In this document: piece by piece, positions 1 through 8,294 of the stretch
Numbering within the stretch: position 1 is the first letter of the stretch
How the letters are laid out: each line of letters begins with the position of its first letter
DNA from: Arthrobacter sp. H16F315
Lineage (GTDB): Bacteria > Actinomycetota > Actinomycetes > Actinomycetales > Micrococcaceae
DNA length: 64,000 nt
Direction of reading: 5' to 3'
NCBI RefSeq assembly: GCF_024124825.1
Contig: NZ_JAMXSS010000002.1
Location: forward strand, 3,658,001-3,722,000
Translations under genes and position numbers: made by a program
The notes under the pieces: model-generated
Databases searched by the model: none
Seen by the model: only the letters and a program-made list of their open reading frames with translations
Told to the model about the DNA's origin: nothing

Positions 1-232
1 GCCCCGGCCCGACCTCCAGGACCGTCTCGTCCGGGTGGACGTCCGCGGCGGCCACGATCCTGCGAATCGTGTTGCCGTCAATGACGAAGTTCTGACCGAG
101 AGTCTTGGTGGGGCGGACGCCGATCTCCTCGGCCAGCCTGCGGATGTCGGAGGCGCCCATCAGGGGTGCAGGGGAGCTTGCCGGCTTGCTGGTGGGCTCA
201 CTGGCGGGCGCGGAAGAGGTCGGTTCAGTCAC
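1..232 (-). CDS. ksgA: 16S rRNA (adenine1518/1519-N6)-dimethyltransferase, N-terminal part
   Basis: KsgA/RsmA dimethylates two adjacent adenines near the 3' end of 16S rRNA. Only the first 77 codons are present; the gene runs off the left edge. The visible part has an Ala/Pro/Ser-rich leader, then the family hallmarks [13 protein letters not shown] and, at the very edge, VLEVGPG, the start of the S-adenosylmethionine site. The GTG start at 232 is supported by a TAGGAT hexamer at 239-244, six bases upstream, with no Shine-Dalgarno, so the mRNA is probably leaderless. An internal ATG at 160 is a weaker alternative. It follows rpf on the same strand, separated by a strong hairpin; the rpfB-ksgA order is known from M. 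tuberculosis. Confidence 0.93.
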   Translation of the reverse strand, partial: MTEPTSSAPASEPTSKPASSPAPLMGASDIRRLAEEIGVRPTKTLGQNFVIDGNTIRRIVAAADVHPDETVLEVGPG

Positions 233-269
233 CTTGGTATCCTATCCCGCGGACCGGCCCGGGCATGGC

Positions 270-302
270 GAGGGCCGGGTCCGAAAATCGGACCCGGCCC
301 TC
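270..302 (-). terminator. Intrinsic terminator-like hairpin between rpf and ksgA
   Basis: A perfect 15-bp inverted repeat (arms 270-284 and 288-302, core GGGCCGGGTCCGA) encloses a three-base AAA loop. It lies about 90 bases after the rpf stop and 38 bases before the ksgA start, upstream of the ksgA -10 hexamer. No U-tract follows, which is common in high-GC actinobacteria. It would separate rpf transcription from ksgA. Confidence 0.75.
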
Positions 303-392
303 GTGGAATTCCGCTGCCGTGGTCAGCCGCTGCGGACACCCGTGCTACTCGATGTGCCGGTCACCCGGAGCTCAGCCTCCGGTGTGGCCCCG

Positions 393-1589
393 CTAGCGCG
401 AGGCTGCCCAGCCGCAACCCCACGGCGACAGGCCGCGCTGCGCGTAGACGCGGTTGGCGATGTCGATCTGCTGGGCTTTGGTGGCACCGGCTGCATTCGG
501 TGCGTAAGCGCCGCCGCCGGCACCGAGCCAAGTCCGGACGTCGAACTGCAGGCCGCCGTAGTAGCCGTTGCCGGAATTGATGGACCAGTTGCCGGTGGAC
601 TCGCACTGCGCAATCTTGTCCCACATGGCTTCGTTCATCATGGCGGGGGCTGCGGCGCCGGTGTTGGCCCCGGCGGCGGCAACTGCCGCCTGGGGTGCCG
701 GTTTGGGCTTCTCCTTGGTGCCAACCGTGATCTGTTCGGTGACCGGCTGGGCACTGACGGACTGGGACACCAGGGTGCGGGAGGCTTCGCGGCCATCAAC
801 CATCACCAGCTTGAAACTCTTGTTGATGGTGCCCGCAACGCCTGCCTGGGTCACCTGCTTCTCACCCTTGATCATCCCGGCGTCCTCCGTAGTCAGGGTT
901 TCGAACGGTACCGCTTCGGTGGACTCCGCCGTCTGGCTCACGTCCACCCGGGAAATCTTGATCACCATGTCACTGACAACCGGCGCGTTGCCGGGCTGCG
1001 AGAGCCTGTCGCTGGCGGCCAGGGAGATGCCGGCGTCGGACAGCAGCGCGGAGACATTGGCAGCCGTGGTCGTGGTCTTATTGGCCTTGCCGTCCGCGAC
1101 GATGCTCACGGTCTTGGGAGTCGAGATGGACACGAACGACCCCGAGACCGCAAGCTGGGCATCCTTCGGAGCGGACAGCTCCGAGGAACCGGCAACGCCG
1201 AGTTCCGTGACGAGGCCTTCGACTGTCGGCGCAGTGGTGTTGACGGTCCGCTCGGCGCCGTCCAGGCTGACCTTGACGGCCTTGGCGAGGTTGACGTTAA
1301 TGACTGTGCCGTCCTGTACATGGGAAGCAGCGGCAGGCGTCACCCGGTCCGCGGACTGGAGCTCAAGGCTTGCTCCCTTGACGACCTGGCCGACAGTGCC
1401 GCCAAAGGTCTGGACCGAGCTCACTTTGCCGTCCACGTTGAGCGTGACTGTCTTGTTGTTGCCGACGAAGGCAACCAGCCCCAGCACCAACGCGACCAGC
1501 ACTACAAGTTGCGTACCGACCTTGACGAAGCTGAATTTGCCGTCCGATGTAAAAAACTTGACCACGATTGCCCATATCTTTTGGACCAT
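393..1589 (-). CDS. rpfB: Resuscitation-promoting factor (RpfB type)
   Basis: A secreted or membrane-anchored muralytic enzyme that cleaves peptidoglycan and promotes growth resumption. The 398-residue product has a short cytoplasmic segment, one hydrophobic segment (about 25-44), three DUF348 repeats (about 47-200), a G5 domain (about 210-285), an Ala/Pro linker and a C-terminal lysozyme-like Rpf domain (about 320-398). The Rpf domain carries the catalytic Glu in QCESTGNW and the paired cysteines of this fold. The frame stays open to 1691, but the extra 34 residues look non-native, so I chose the ATG at 1589. Neither start has a clear ribosome site, so the start is uncertain. A GCACCG-GAAA-CGGTGC hairpin lies upstream at about 1644-1659. 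Neighbours tatD and ksgA match the rpfB context in mycobacteria. Confidence 0.93.
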   Translation of the reverse strand: MVQKIWAIVVKFFTSDGKFSFVKVGTQLVVLVALVLGLVAFVGNNKTVTLNVDGKVSSVQTFGGTVGQVVKGASLELQSADRVTPAAASHVQDGTVINVNLAKAVKVSLDGAERTVNTTAPTVEGLVTELGVAGSSELSAPKDAQLAVSGSFVSISTPKTVSIVADGKANKTTTTAANVSALLSDAGISLAASDRLSQPGNAPVVSDMVIKISRVDVSQTAESTEAVPFETLTTEDAGMIKGEKQVTQAGVAGTINKSFKLVMVDGREASRTLVSQSVSAQPVTEQITVGTKEKPKPAPQAAVAAAGANTGAAAPAMMNEAMWDKIAQCESTGNWSINSGNGYYGGLQFDVRTWLGAGGGAYAPNAAGATKAQQIDIANRVYAQRGLSPWGCGWAASR

Positions 1590-1871
1590 CCGGGCACGGG
1601 GAAAAGTGCGAGGGCAACGCACCGCAGACAGCCCAAAGGCAGCACCGGAAACGGTGCGGTGTGTCCGCGGCGGCCCTGTGCACCGCCACACTCATAAACG
1701 AGAGCGCGCCCATGGTTCGTTGGCCACGATGCGCGCCCTGCAGGAGTGAAATTATCCGAAGGCCTTCCCCGACCCCGGCTAATAGTTCTCCACTGTAACC
1801 GGAGCGTTATAAAGCAACCAAGAAATTATGCATACGCGGTATCTAATCCAGGGCGGGGCGACCCAGTGTCA

Positions 1872-2759
1872 TCAGTCCCAGGATCCGTATGCCTGCACCG
1901 TATTGCGGGCAATCCGGGAACACATCTCCGAGAGCTCCCAGCCAGTCAATTCGGCCATGGCCCTGACGGTGTAGGGGACCATGTAGCTAGCGTTGGGGCG
2001 TCCCCGGTGCGGGTGCGGGGTAAGGAACGGGGCATCGGTTTCGACGAGGATCCGCTCCGGCTCCGCGATGGCCAGCGCGGCCCGGAGGTTGGCGGCGTTT
2101 TTGAAGGTCAGTGTCCCGGCGAAGGACATGTACCAGCCTTCCGTATTGCAGATCCTGGCCAACCGGTCATCGCCGGAGAAGCAGTGGAACACCACCCGCT
2201 CGGGGGGCGCCTTCCTCCCGCAGCACCTGGACGACGTCCTCGTGCGCGTCCCGGTCATGGATCTGGAGGGTCAGCCCGAGACGTTTGGCGATGTCGATGT
2301 GCCGGCGAAAGGAATAACGCTGGTGCGCCAGCCCGTCGCCCTCCGTTCGGAAGAAATCCAGTCCGGTCTCGCCGATGGCCCTGATCCGCGGGTGCGCCGC
2401 CAGGGCCTCGATCTCTGCCAGGGCGTCCTCCAGTTCGCCGCGGGCGGCGTACTCCGGCGCATCGTTGGGGTGCAGGGCGACGGCACCGAGCAACCTCGCA
2501 TCCAGTTCGACTGCCTGAACGGTAAACCGGGACGATTCGAGGTCGCACCCCACCTGCACGGCGCCCTGCACCCCCACCGCCGCGGCGGCGTCCAGTGCGT
2601 CAGCGATGCTGACATTGAGCTCGTTGTGCGGGAAGTCCAAGTGCGTGTGGTTGTCCATAACCGGCACCGGAAGCGGTTCCGGCGCCGGCGGATAACCCTG
2701 CCTGCCGGCGCCGTCGCTGCCGGGCGCACGAAACGGAACGGGAGTCAGGGGGTCGTCAT
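1872..2759 (-). CDS. tatD: TatD family metal-dependent hydrolase, two apparent frameshifts
   Basis: A TIM-barrel metallohydrolase of the TatD DNase family. The catalytic set is present but spread over frames: DNHTHLDF, GETGLDF, LQIHDRD, HCFSGD and VETDAPFLTP. One break is at the G6 run 2202-2207, where one base too many separates the frame ending ...REEGAP from the one starting ERVVFHCFSGD. The second is near the N-terminus: the ATG at 2759 sits six bases after a TAAGGT hexamer (2766-2771, minus strand) and reads MTTP then a stop, but one more base in the G5 run 2748-2752 joins it to the frame leading to MDNHTHLDF (Met at 2658). Both look like homopolymer sequencing errors in a functional gene. 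Adjacent to rpf, as in M. tuberculosis. Confidence 0.88.
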
Positions 2760-2765
2760 CCGTCC

Positions 2766-2771
2766 ACCTTA
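2766..2771 (-). promoter_or_regulatory. -10 hexamer of leaderless tatD
   Basis: TAAGGT on the minus strand lies six bases before an ATG at 2759 that has no Shine-Dalgarno. It argues that 2759 is the true tatD start although the frame breaks five codons later. Confidence 0.5.
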
Positions 2772-3047
2772 TCGGCGGTCCTTCGGCCGGATGAAACCGG
2801 CGAACTCCCCGAATTAACCCAGGCGCACTATATCCGACCCGACGCTGGTCCGATATTTCCGCGGAACTCTCTGTCAGGCCCGGCAGTTCTGTTAGTAGTC
2901 TGTTCTCAAGACTGGATGCCGGCGGGCGGTATCCAGGGTGAGGCACGGACGGCTAGGAATCAACGGTCAGGAACACAGGCATACCCCAAGGAGTGACCCG
3001 GCCGGCACCAGCCGAACCGGGACACCGCCAGGGCTGAAAGGCTACCG

Positions 3048-4148
3048 ATGGACTACCAGCGCATCTCCCTGGACGAAGGACACCCTGACGGGCCGGACCG
3101 CCGGGAGGACTCGGCTGCGGCCGGGCTCCCGGCTGCCCTGCGCCCCGCGCCGCCGGCCGCGGCGATGGACGCGGCAGCCTTCCGCTCCGCCAGCGGGCGC
3201 ATCCTGACCGCCATCAGCACCGTGATCGACGGGAAAGCGGAAGCGGCCAAACTCGCCTTGACCGTGCTCTTGGCCCAAGGCCACCTGCTCCTCGAGGACG
3301 TTCCCGGTGTCGGCAAGACCCTGCTGGCCAAGACGCTCGCCCGCACCATCGACTGCTCCGTGAGCCGCATTCAGTTCACCCCCGATCTGCTCCCCTCCGA
3401 CGTCACTGGCGTGTCCATCTACAACCAGGCTTCGCGCTCCTTTGAGTTCCGGCCCGGGGCGGTTTTTGCCAATATCGTCATCGGTGACGAAATCAACCGC
3501 GCCTCAGCCAAGACCCAGTCCGCCCTGCTGGAATGCATGGAAGAACACCAGGTCACGGTGGACGGCACGTCCTACAAGCTCGACGAGCCGTTTATGGTAG
3601 TGGCCACGCAGAATCCGATCGAAATGGAGGGCACCTACCCGCTCCCGGAAGCGCAGCGGGACCGCTTTATGGCGCGGATCTCCATGGGTTACCCGGACCG
3701 GGAGGCCGAAATGGAAATGCTGGAAACCCACCAGGCAACGTCCCCGCTGGCCAAGGTCACCGCAGTCGTCACCGCCGGTGAGGTCGCGGCCATGATCGCT
3801 ACGGTGCGGCAGGTCTATGTCTCCCAATCGATCAAGGAATACACCGTGTCGCTGGGGCGTGCCACCAGGGAAAGCGGAATGCTCCGGCTCGGAGCCAGCC
3901 CCCGGTCCATGCTCCAGCTGCTGCGCGCGGCCAAAGCCACGGCAGCACTGGAGGGCAGGGACTTTGTGCTGCCGGACGACGTGGTCAGTGTGGCAGAACC
4001 GGTCCTGGCCCACCGGATCATCCTGGACCGCAAAGCCGTGAGTGCGGGAGAAACCGCCCAGAGCGTGATCCGTGCCGTCCTGGCGAAGATTCCGGTCAAT
4101 CCGGACCTTGCGTCCGCCCCGGCTGCAACCCTGCCGAACCGCCGTTAG
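3048..4148 (+). CDS. MoxR-family AAA+ ATPase
   Basis: MoxR ATPases are chaperone-like AAA+ proteins thought to activate or insert metal cofactors into partner complexes, usually encoded beside DUF58 and transglutaminase-like genes, as here. The 366-residue protein has a variable 40-residue N-terminus, Walker A GVGKT (about 87-91), Walker B with GDEINRA (about 148-154), and the MoxR segment with ATQNPIEMEGTYPLPEAQ, then a helical lid domain. The ATG at 3048 follows GAAAGG at good spacing. It opens a three-gene operon; DUF58 begins 13 bases after its stop. The substrate is unknown. Confidence 0.93.
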   Translation: MDYQRISLDEGHPDGPDRREDSAAAGLPAALRPAPPAAAMDAAAFRSASGRILTAISTVIDGKAEAAKLALTVLLAQGHLLLEDVPGVGKTLLAKTLARTIDCSVSRIQFTPDLLPSDVTGVSIYNQASRSFEFRPGAVFANIVIGDEINRASAKTQSALLECMEEHQVTVDGTSYKLDEPFMVVATQNPIEMEGTYPLPEAQRDRFMARISMGYPDREAEMEMLETHQATSPLAKVTAVVTAGEVAAMIATVRQVYVSQSIKEYTVSLGRATRESGMLRLGASPRSMLQLLRAAKATAALEGRDFVLPDDVVSVAEPVLAHRIILDRKAVSAGETAQSVIRAVLAKIPVNPDLASAPAATLPNRR

Positions 4149-4161
4149 GGGTGGCTCCGCA

Positions 4162-5676
4162 GTGGCGCTGACCGACCGCTTCCCGAGGCACATCTTCACC
4201 AGCAGGGGGTGGGGACTGCTGGTGGCGGGTATGGTCTTCCTGCTGGCAGCCCAGGTGATGGGTCGCCGGGACCTGCTGGCGTTGGCCGTCCTGTTGCTTG
4301 TCCTGCCGCTGCTCTCGCTGGCCGGAACCCGGCTGCTCAAGCCCAACTTCAGCGTCTACCGGGAGTTCACCCCCGCCAGCGTGGAAGCGGCGGCCACCAC
4401 CACCGTCCGGTTGGCTGTCGCCCGGACAGGCGTCGGCTCCGGCCACGCGCTGATGGAAGAGCACCTGCCCGCCCGTTTCGGCGAATCCCCCGTTTTCCGA
4501 TTTCCGGCGCGTTCGGCAGCAGGCGGGAGCAGCCGCTACGAATACCATTTGCGCTCCGGAAAACGCGGCCAGTTCCTGATCGGGCCGGTCACGGCTGAGT
4601 TCAGCGACCCCTTCGGCCTCTCCCTGCACCGCCACGCCATCGACGAAGGCGCCATCCTCACTGTGACCCCGGCCGCCGTCGAACTTCCCGTCACGGGACT
4701 CGCCGGCGCCAGGGGGCACGACGGCGTTACCGCCACGCGCGTCCGGGGCAACCCGAGCGACGACGACGTGATGACCCGGGAATACCGGCATGGTGATCCG
4801 ATGCGCCGGGTGCACTGGGCGGCTACGGCACGCCACGGGGAGCTGATGGTCCGGCAGGAGGAATCGGTCACCACTCCGGAGGCGACGATCATCATGGACC
4901 AGCGGCTGCAGGCCTTTAGCCGTGGCGCCTTTTCGGCCGGCACCACATCCTCTGCCCGCCACCCGTTCGGCGGTCCGCGCGGAGCGGATGGCTACCGGAG
5001 TGGACACGGCGGCGCCGCTGCCGGGGACGGGCGGGAACTCCTGACCAGCGACGCCTTCGAATGGGCCGTGACGGCCGCGGTATCCATCGGCGCCCATCTC
5101 GCCGAACGCAACTACGCGCTGCGCTTCCTCGATGCCACCGGCGAGCCCGCCTTCCGGAATTCACCGTCCGCGCCCGAGCCGGAGGCTGAAGAGTACCTCG
5201 GCGCGGCGGGGCTGCAGTCCATCGCCGAGAGCCTGGCCGCGATCCAGCTCACCGGCCCGCACCCCAACCGCCGGGACGAAACCGCGGGTGCGGCCCCGAG
5301 GCTTCCCGGCCGCAGGTATCCGTCGGCACCCGAAGCCGGCCTGCAGCCGTTCGACGACCGGCTGCTGGACAAGCTGGCCGCGCACCGGATGCGGGGGCCG
5401 GTGCTGGCCATCCTCGGACACCTCACGCCGGCCGAGGCCAGGTCGCTGGCCCCGGCGGCCGGCTTTGCGGCAAACGCGTTTGCACTGGTGATCACCGGCC
5501 GTGCCGGGCAGCCCCAGGAAGCGCTCGAAATCCTCCGGCTCGGCGGCTGGCGGACAGTGCCGGTCTCCCCCTCGACGCCGCTGCCCGCAGCGTGGACGGC
5601 CTTCGACGAGGACGGTGCCACGTCACCGCCGGCCATGGCCGCTGATCTGGGACGTGGTACGGGGGTCCGGCGATGA
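4162..5676 (+). CDS. DUF58 domain-containing membrane protein
   Basis: Second gene of the moxR operon, 504 residues. Two closely spaced hydrophobic segments near the N-terminus (about 15-60) precede a soluble region carrying the DUF58 signature around REYRHGDPMRRVHWAATARHGELMVRQ. A long Ala/Gly/Pro-rich C-terminal region follows. DUF58 proteins have a von Willebrand A-like fold and are proposed partners of MoxR ATPases; the biochemical role is not established. I chose the GTG at 4162, just after the moxR stop, because upstream codons in this frame are inside moxR. Its TGA (5674-5676) overlaps an ATG at 5673 that may start the next gene, indicating translational coupling. Confidence 0.9.
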   Translation: MALTDRFPRHIFTSRGWGLLVAGMVFLLAAQVMGRRDLLALAVLLLVLPLLSLAGTRLLKPNFSVYREFTPASVEAAATTTVRLAVARTGVGSGHALMEEHLPARFGESPVFRFPARSAAGGSSRYEYHLRSGKRGQFLIGPVTAEFSDPFGLSLHRHAIDEGAILTVTPAAVELPVTGLAGARGHDGVTATRVRGNPSDDDVMTREYRHGDPMRRVHWAATARHGELMVRQEESVTTPEATIIMDQRLQAFSRGAFSAGTTSSARHPFGGPRGADGYRSGHGGAAAGDGRELLTSDAFEWAVTAAVSIGAHLAERNYALRFLDATGEPAFRNSPSAPEPEAEEYLGAAGLQSIAESLAAIQLTGPHPNRRDETAGAAPRLPGRRYPSAPEAGLQPFDDRLLDKLAAHRMRGPVLAILGHLTPAEARSLAPAAGFAANAFALVITGRAGQPQEALEILRLGGWRTVPVSPSTPLPAAWTAFDEDGATSPPAMAADLGRGTGVRR

Positions 5677-8269
5677 CCCTGACACCGCAGCGAAATACCG
5701 GCGCACCGGCCGGCGGTTCCGGGGTGGCCGCGGCGCACGGGCCGGACTCGGCCGCACGTCGGTTTCCCCGGCCAACCAGACGCCGCGGCCTGGAGCGGGC
5801 GCACAGCCATGGCTGATGGCTCTCGCGGTGGCAGTCGCCGTCGCAGGTGCGGCGCTCAGCCTCAACGGGGTACTGCGGGGATGGGCCTGGTTCTCCCCCG
5901 TACTGTCCACGGTTTTCGCCGTGGCCTTTACGATGGCCGGGCTCCGCACGCTCCGCTGGCGCAGCGCCGTCGTGACGGCCGGTTCGCTGGCGGCACTGGT
6001 GCTGGTACTGACGTTTACCTTTTTCCGTGCGCAAAGCATCGCCGGCTTTATCCCCTCGGACACCACTGTGACGCAGCTGGGGCGGTACGTGCGCCGGGCC
6101 AGCGAGACGGTGCTGTCCGAAAGTGCCCCGGTGGCTCCGAATGCGGGCATCGTCCTGGTGGTGTGCGCCGCCCTGGGATTGATGGTGATCCTGGTCGATG
6201 CCCTCGCCTATCCGTTGCGGTTGCCGGCCACCAGCGGGCTCGGGATCCTTGCCATCCTTATCGTTCCCGCCATGATCAAGCCGCAGAGCGTCGGCGCGCT
6301 GGGCTTCGCGGCGGCAGCGGCCGGCTACCTGATGATTCTGGGCTGCAGCCACTGGTTCACGCCGGACCCGCGCACCGGGGCGGACACCGTCCGCAGCTCT
6401 GGGCAGTTACGGCGCGGCTCCCTGACTGCCGCGGTTGCGCTGACCGTTACGCTCCTGGCCCAGGTGGTGATTCCGGGTTTCGACCAGGGGACGTTCCCGC
6501 AGGGCTCGCGGCTGAATCCTTTCGGTCCGGCTTCGGGACTGAACCCCATGATCAGCCTGGGCAACAGCCTCCGCAGCCCCGCCGGTGACGGCCGGATCAC
6601 CTTTGCCACCAATGCGTCCAGCACGCCGTACCTGAGGTCCGTGACGGTCGACAGTTTCGACGGCGACAACTGGACACCGGATGACCGCGCCGAAACGCGC
6701 CGGCTCGGCACGGGGAGGATCGAGTCGGGCCTCGAATCCGCCGCAGCCGAAGTCAGGGTGGTCACCGCGGTGAACACCGGACAGTTCACCAGCCCCTACC
6801 TGCCGGCGCCGTACGCGCCGGAGGCAGTGAACGGCCTCACCGGCCGCTGGAGCTGGGATCCTGCCACGCTGAGCATCAAAGGCGTTGACACGAACTCCCG
6901 CGACCAGCAGTACGTAGTGCTCTCCGCCGCGCCCCAGCTCACCCCGGATCTGCTGGCGCAGTCCGGTGGGCCGGTGCTGGGAATCCCCGAGGAGTTCACC
7001 CGAGAGCCGGCGAACGTTCCGGAAATCGTGCGCACCACCGCCGACGCTGTGACCGCCGGAAACAACACCGCCTATGCCCGGGCCATCGCCATCCAGCGCT
7101 ACCTGCGTTCCGCAGAGTTCACCTATTCGCTGCAGTCCCCGGTCCAGGGCGGGTATGACGGCAACGGCCTGTCTGTCCTGGCTGACTTCCTGACCCAGAA
7201 AAGCGGGTACTGCATCCATTTCGCCTCGGCCATGGCCGTGATGGCACGGTTGGAAGGCATCCCCAGCCGGATTGCGGTCGGTTACGCGCCGGGCCGGCCC
7301 ACCGGGGCCACTGTGTCGATCGGAGGCCAAGGCGCCCTGCCGGAATATGAGGTCGACGCCCGCGACGCCCATGCGTGGCCCGAACTCTATTTCCAGGGCC
7401 TTGGCTGGGTCCCCTTCGAACCCACCCCCTCGCGCGGAGTCGTTCCCGCCTACGCCAGGGAAAGCTCGGCCCCCGGCGGCGCCAGTACCAATGAAAACAA
7501 TGACGGCCTCATTCCAAGCTCGAACCCCAGCACGTCACCGGTGCCCACTGTGGCTCCGCTGCCGCTGCCGGACGCCGCCGCCGGGGCGGGCGCGGCAAGC
7601 GTGTTGGTGCCAGCGCTCTACGGCACCGGCGCGTTGCTTGTCCTGGTGCTGTTGCTGGCCTCACCGCAACTGGCCCGCGGCGCCGTGCGGCGCCGCCGGT
7701 TGAACGGTTCCGGGGGCGGCACGGCGGCAGCGCTGCAGGCTTGGGCAGAATTGCGCGATCTCAGCACGGATTACGGCCTGCCGCCGCAGACCAGCGAGAC
7801 TCCGAGGCATTTCTCAGCCAGGCTGCGGTCCTCGGGTGCACTGGGAGAGCCGGAGGGCATCGATGCGGACGGCCACATGGCCGTCAGGTCCCTGACGGCC
7901 GACTTCGAACGCCGTCGCTACGGCCGACCGGCGGCCGAGAACGACGGTGCCGTCGTCCCTGCCCTCCCCGCAAGCCCTGCCGGCAACGGGAGTCCGGCCG
8001 GCGGAACCAGCCAGGACGGCAGCGCCGCAAGCTCCGCTGCTCCCCTCATTTTGGCCGTTCGGACGTCCCTGCGCGCCCACGCGGGACCGCTGGCGCGCTG
8101 GCGCGCGGTCTGGCTGCCGCCTTCCATCCTGGGTCTCTGGCGGCGAGCCGCGGCGGCGCCTTTTCACGCCAGCCGCCGGACAGCACAACGCACCCGGCAC
8201 GGCATCGCACGGGCCTGGTTGGGGACCCGTGAAGCGCTGCGCCGGGTGCGTTGGCTGCGCCGGAGCTGA
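5654..8269 (+). CDS. Transglutaminase-like membrane protein (DUF3488/DUF4129 type)
   Basis: Third gene of the moxR operon. Several membrane segments fill the first third. An extracytoplasmic transglutaminase-like domain follows with the catalytic triad motifs SGYCIHFASAMAVMARL (Cys), DAHAWPEL (His) and a downstream Asp region. Then come one more membrane segment and a Pro/Ala-rich cytoplasmic tail with Arg-rich blocks. The role is unknown; the moxR-DUF58-transglutaminase trio is a widespread conserved module. The uninterrupted frame could start at GTG 5654 (871 residues) or ATG 5816. The ATG at 5673, overlapping the DUF58 stop as ATGA, is in another frame that ends at 5815, so a one-base indel between about 5740 and 5790 is possible. 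Confidence 0.87.
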   Translation: MVRGSGDDPDTAAKYRRTGRRFRGGRGARAGLGRTSVSPANQTPRPGAGAQPWLMALAVAVAVAGAALSLNGVLRGWAWFSPVLSTVFAVAFTMAGLRTLRWRSAVVTAGSLAALVLVLTFTFFRAQSIAGFIPSDTTVTQLGRYVRRASETVLSESAPVAPNAGIVLVVCAALGLMVILVDALAYPLRLPATSGLGILAILIVPAMIKPQSVGALGFAAAAAGYLMILGCSHWFTPDPRTGADTVRSSGQLRRGSLTAAVALTVTLLAQVVIPGFDQGTFPQGSRLNPFGPASGLNPMISLGNSLRSPAGDGRITFATNASSTPYLRSVTVDSFDGDNWTPDDRAETRRLGTGRIESGLESAAAEVRVVTAVNTGQFTSPYLPAPYAPEAVNGLTGRWSWDPATLSIKGVDTNSRDQQYVVLSAAPQLTPDLLAQSGGPVLGIPEEFTREPANVPEIVRTTADAVTAGNNTAYARAIAIQRYLRSAEFTYSLQSPVQGGYDGNGLSVLADFLTQKSGYCIHFASAMAVMARLEGIPSRIAVGYAPGRPTGATVSIGGQGALPEYEVDARDAHAWPELYFQGLGWVPFEPTPSRGVVPAYARESSAPGGASTNENNDGLIPSSNPSTSPVPTVAPLPLPDAAAGAGAASVLVPALYGTGALLVLVLLLASPQLARGAVRRRRLNGSGGGTAAALQAWAELRDLSTDYGLPPQTSETPRHFSARLRSSGALGEPEGIDADGHMAVRSLTADFERRRYGRPAAENDGAVVPALPASPAGNGSPAGGTSQDGSAASSAAPLILAVRTSLRAHAGPLARWRAVWLPPSILGLWRRAAAAPFHASRRTAQRTRHGIARAWLGTREALRRVRWLRRS

Positions 8270-8294
8270 AGCGTCCCGGCCAGCGGACGTGCTA

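Noticed and set aside
105..1749. Long open frames on the + strand across rpf
   Set aside because: They are antisense to a clear Rpf protein, have no domain content and lack initiation signals; high GC opens the opposite frames.
1590..1871. Cyclic di-AMP (ydaO) riboswitch upstream of rpf
   Set aside because: Known for some actinobacterial rpf genes, but the conserved aptamer segments were not seen here; only a short GAAA-loop hairpin is present.
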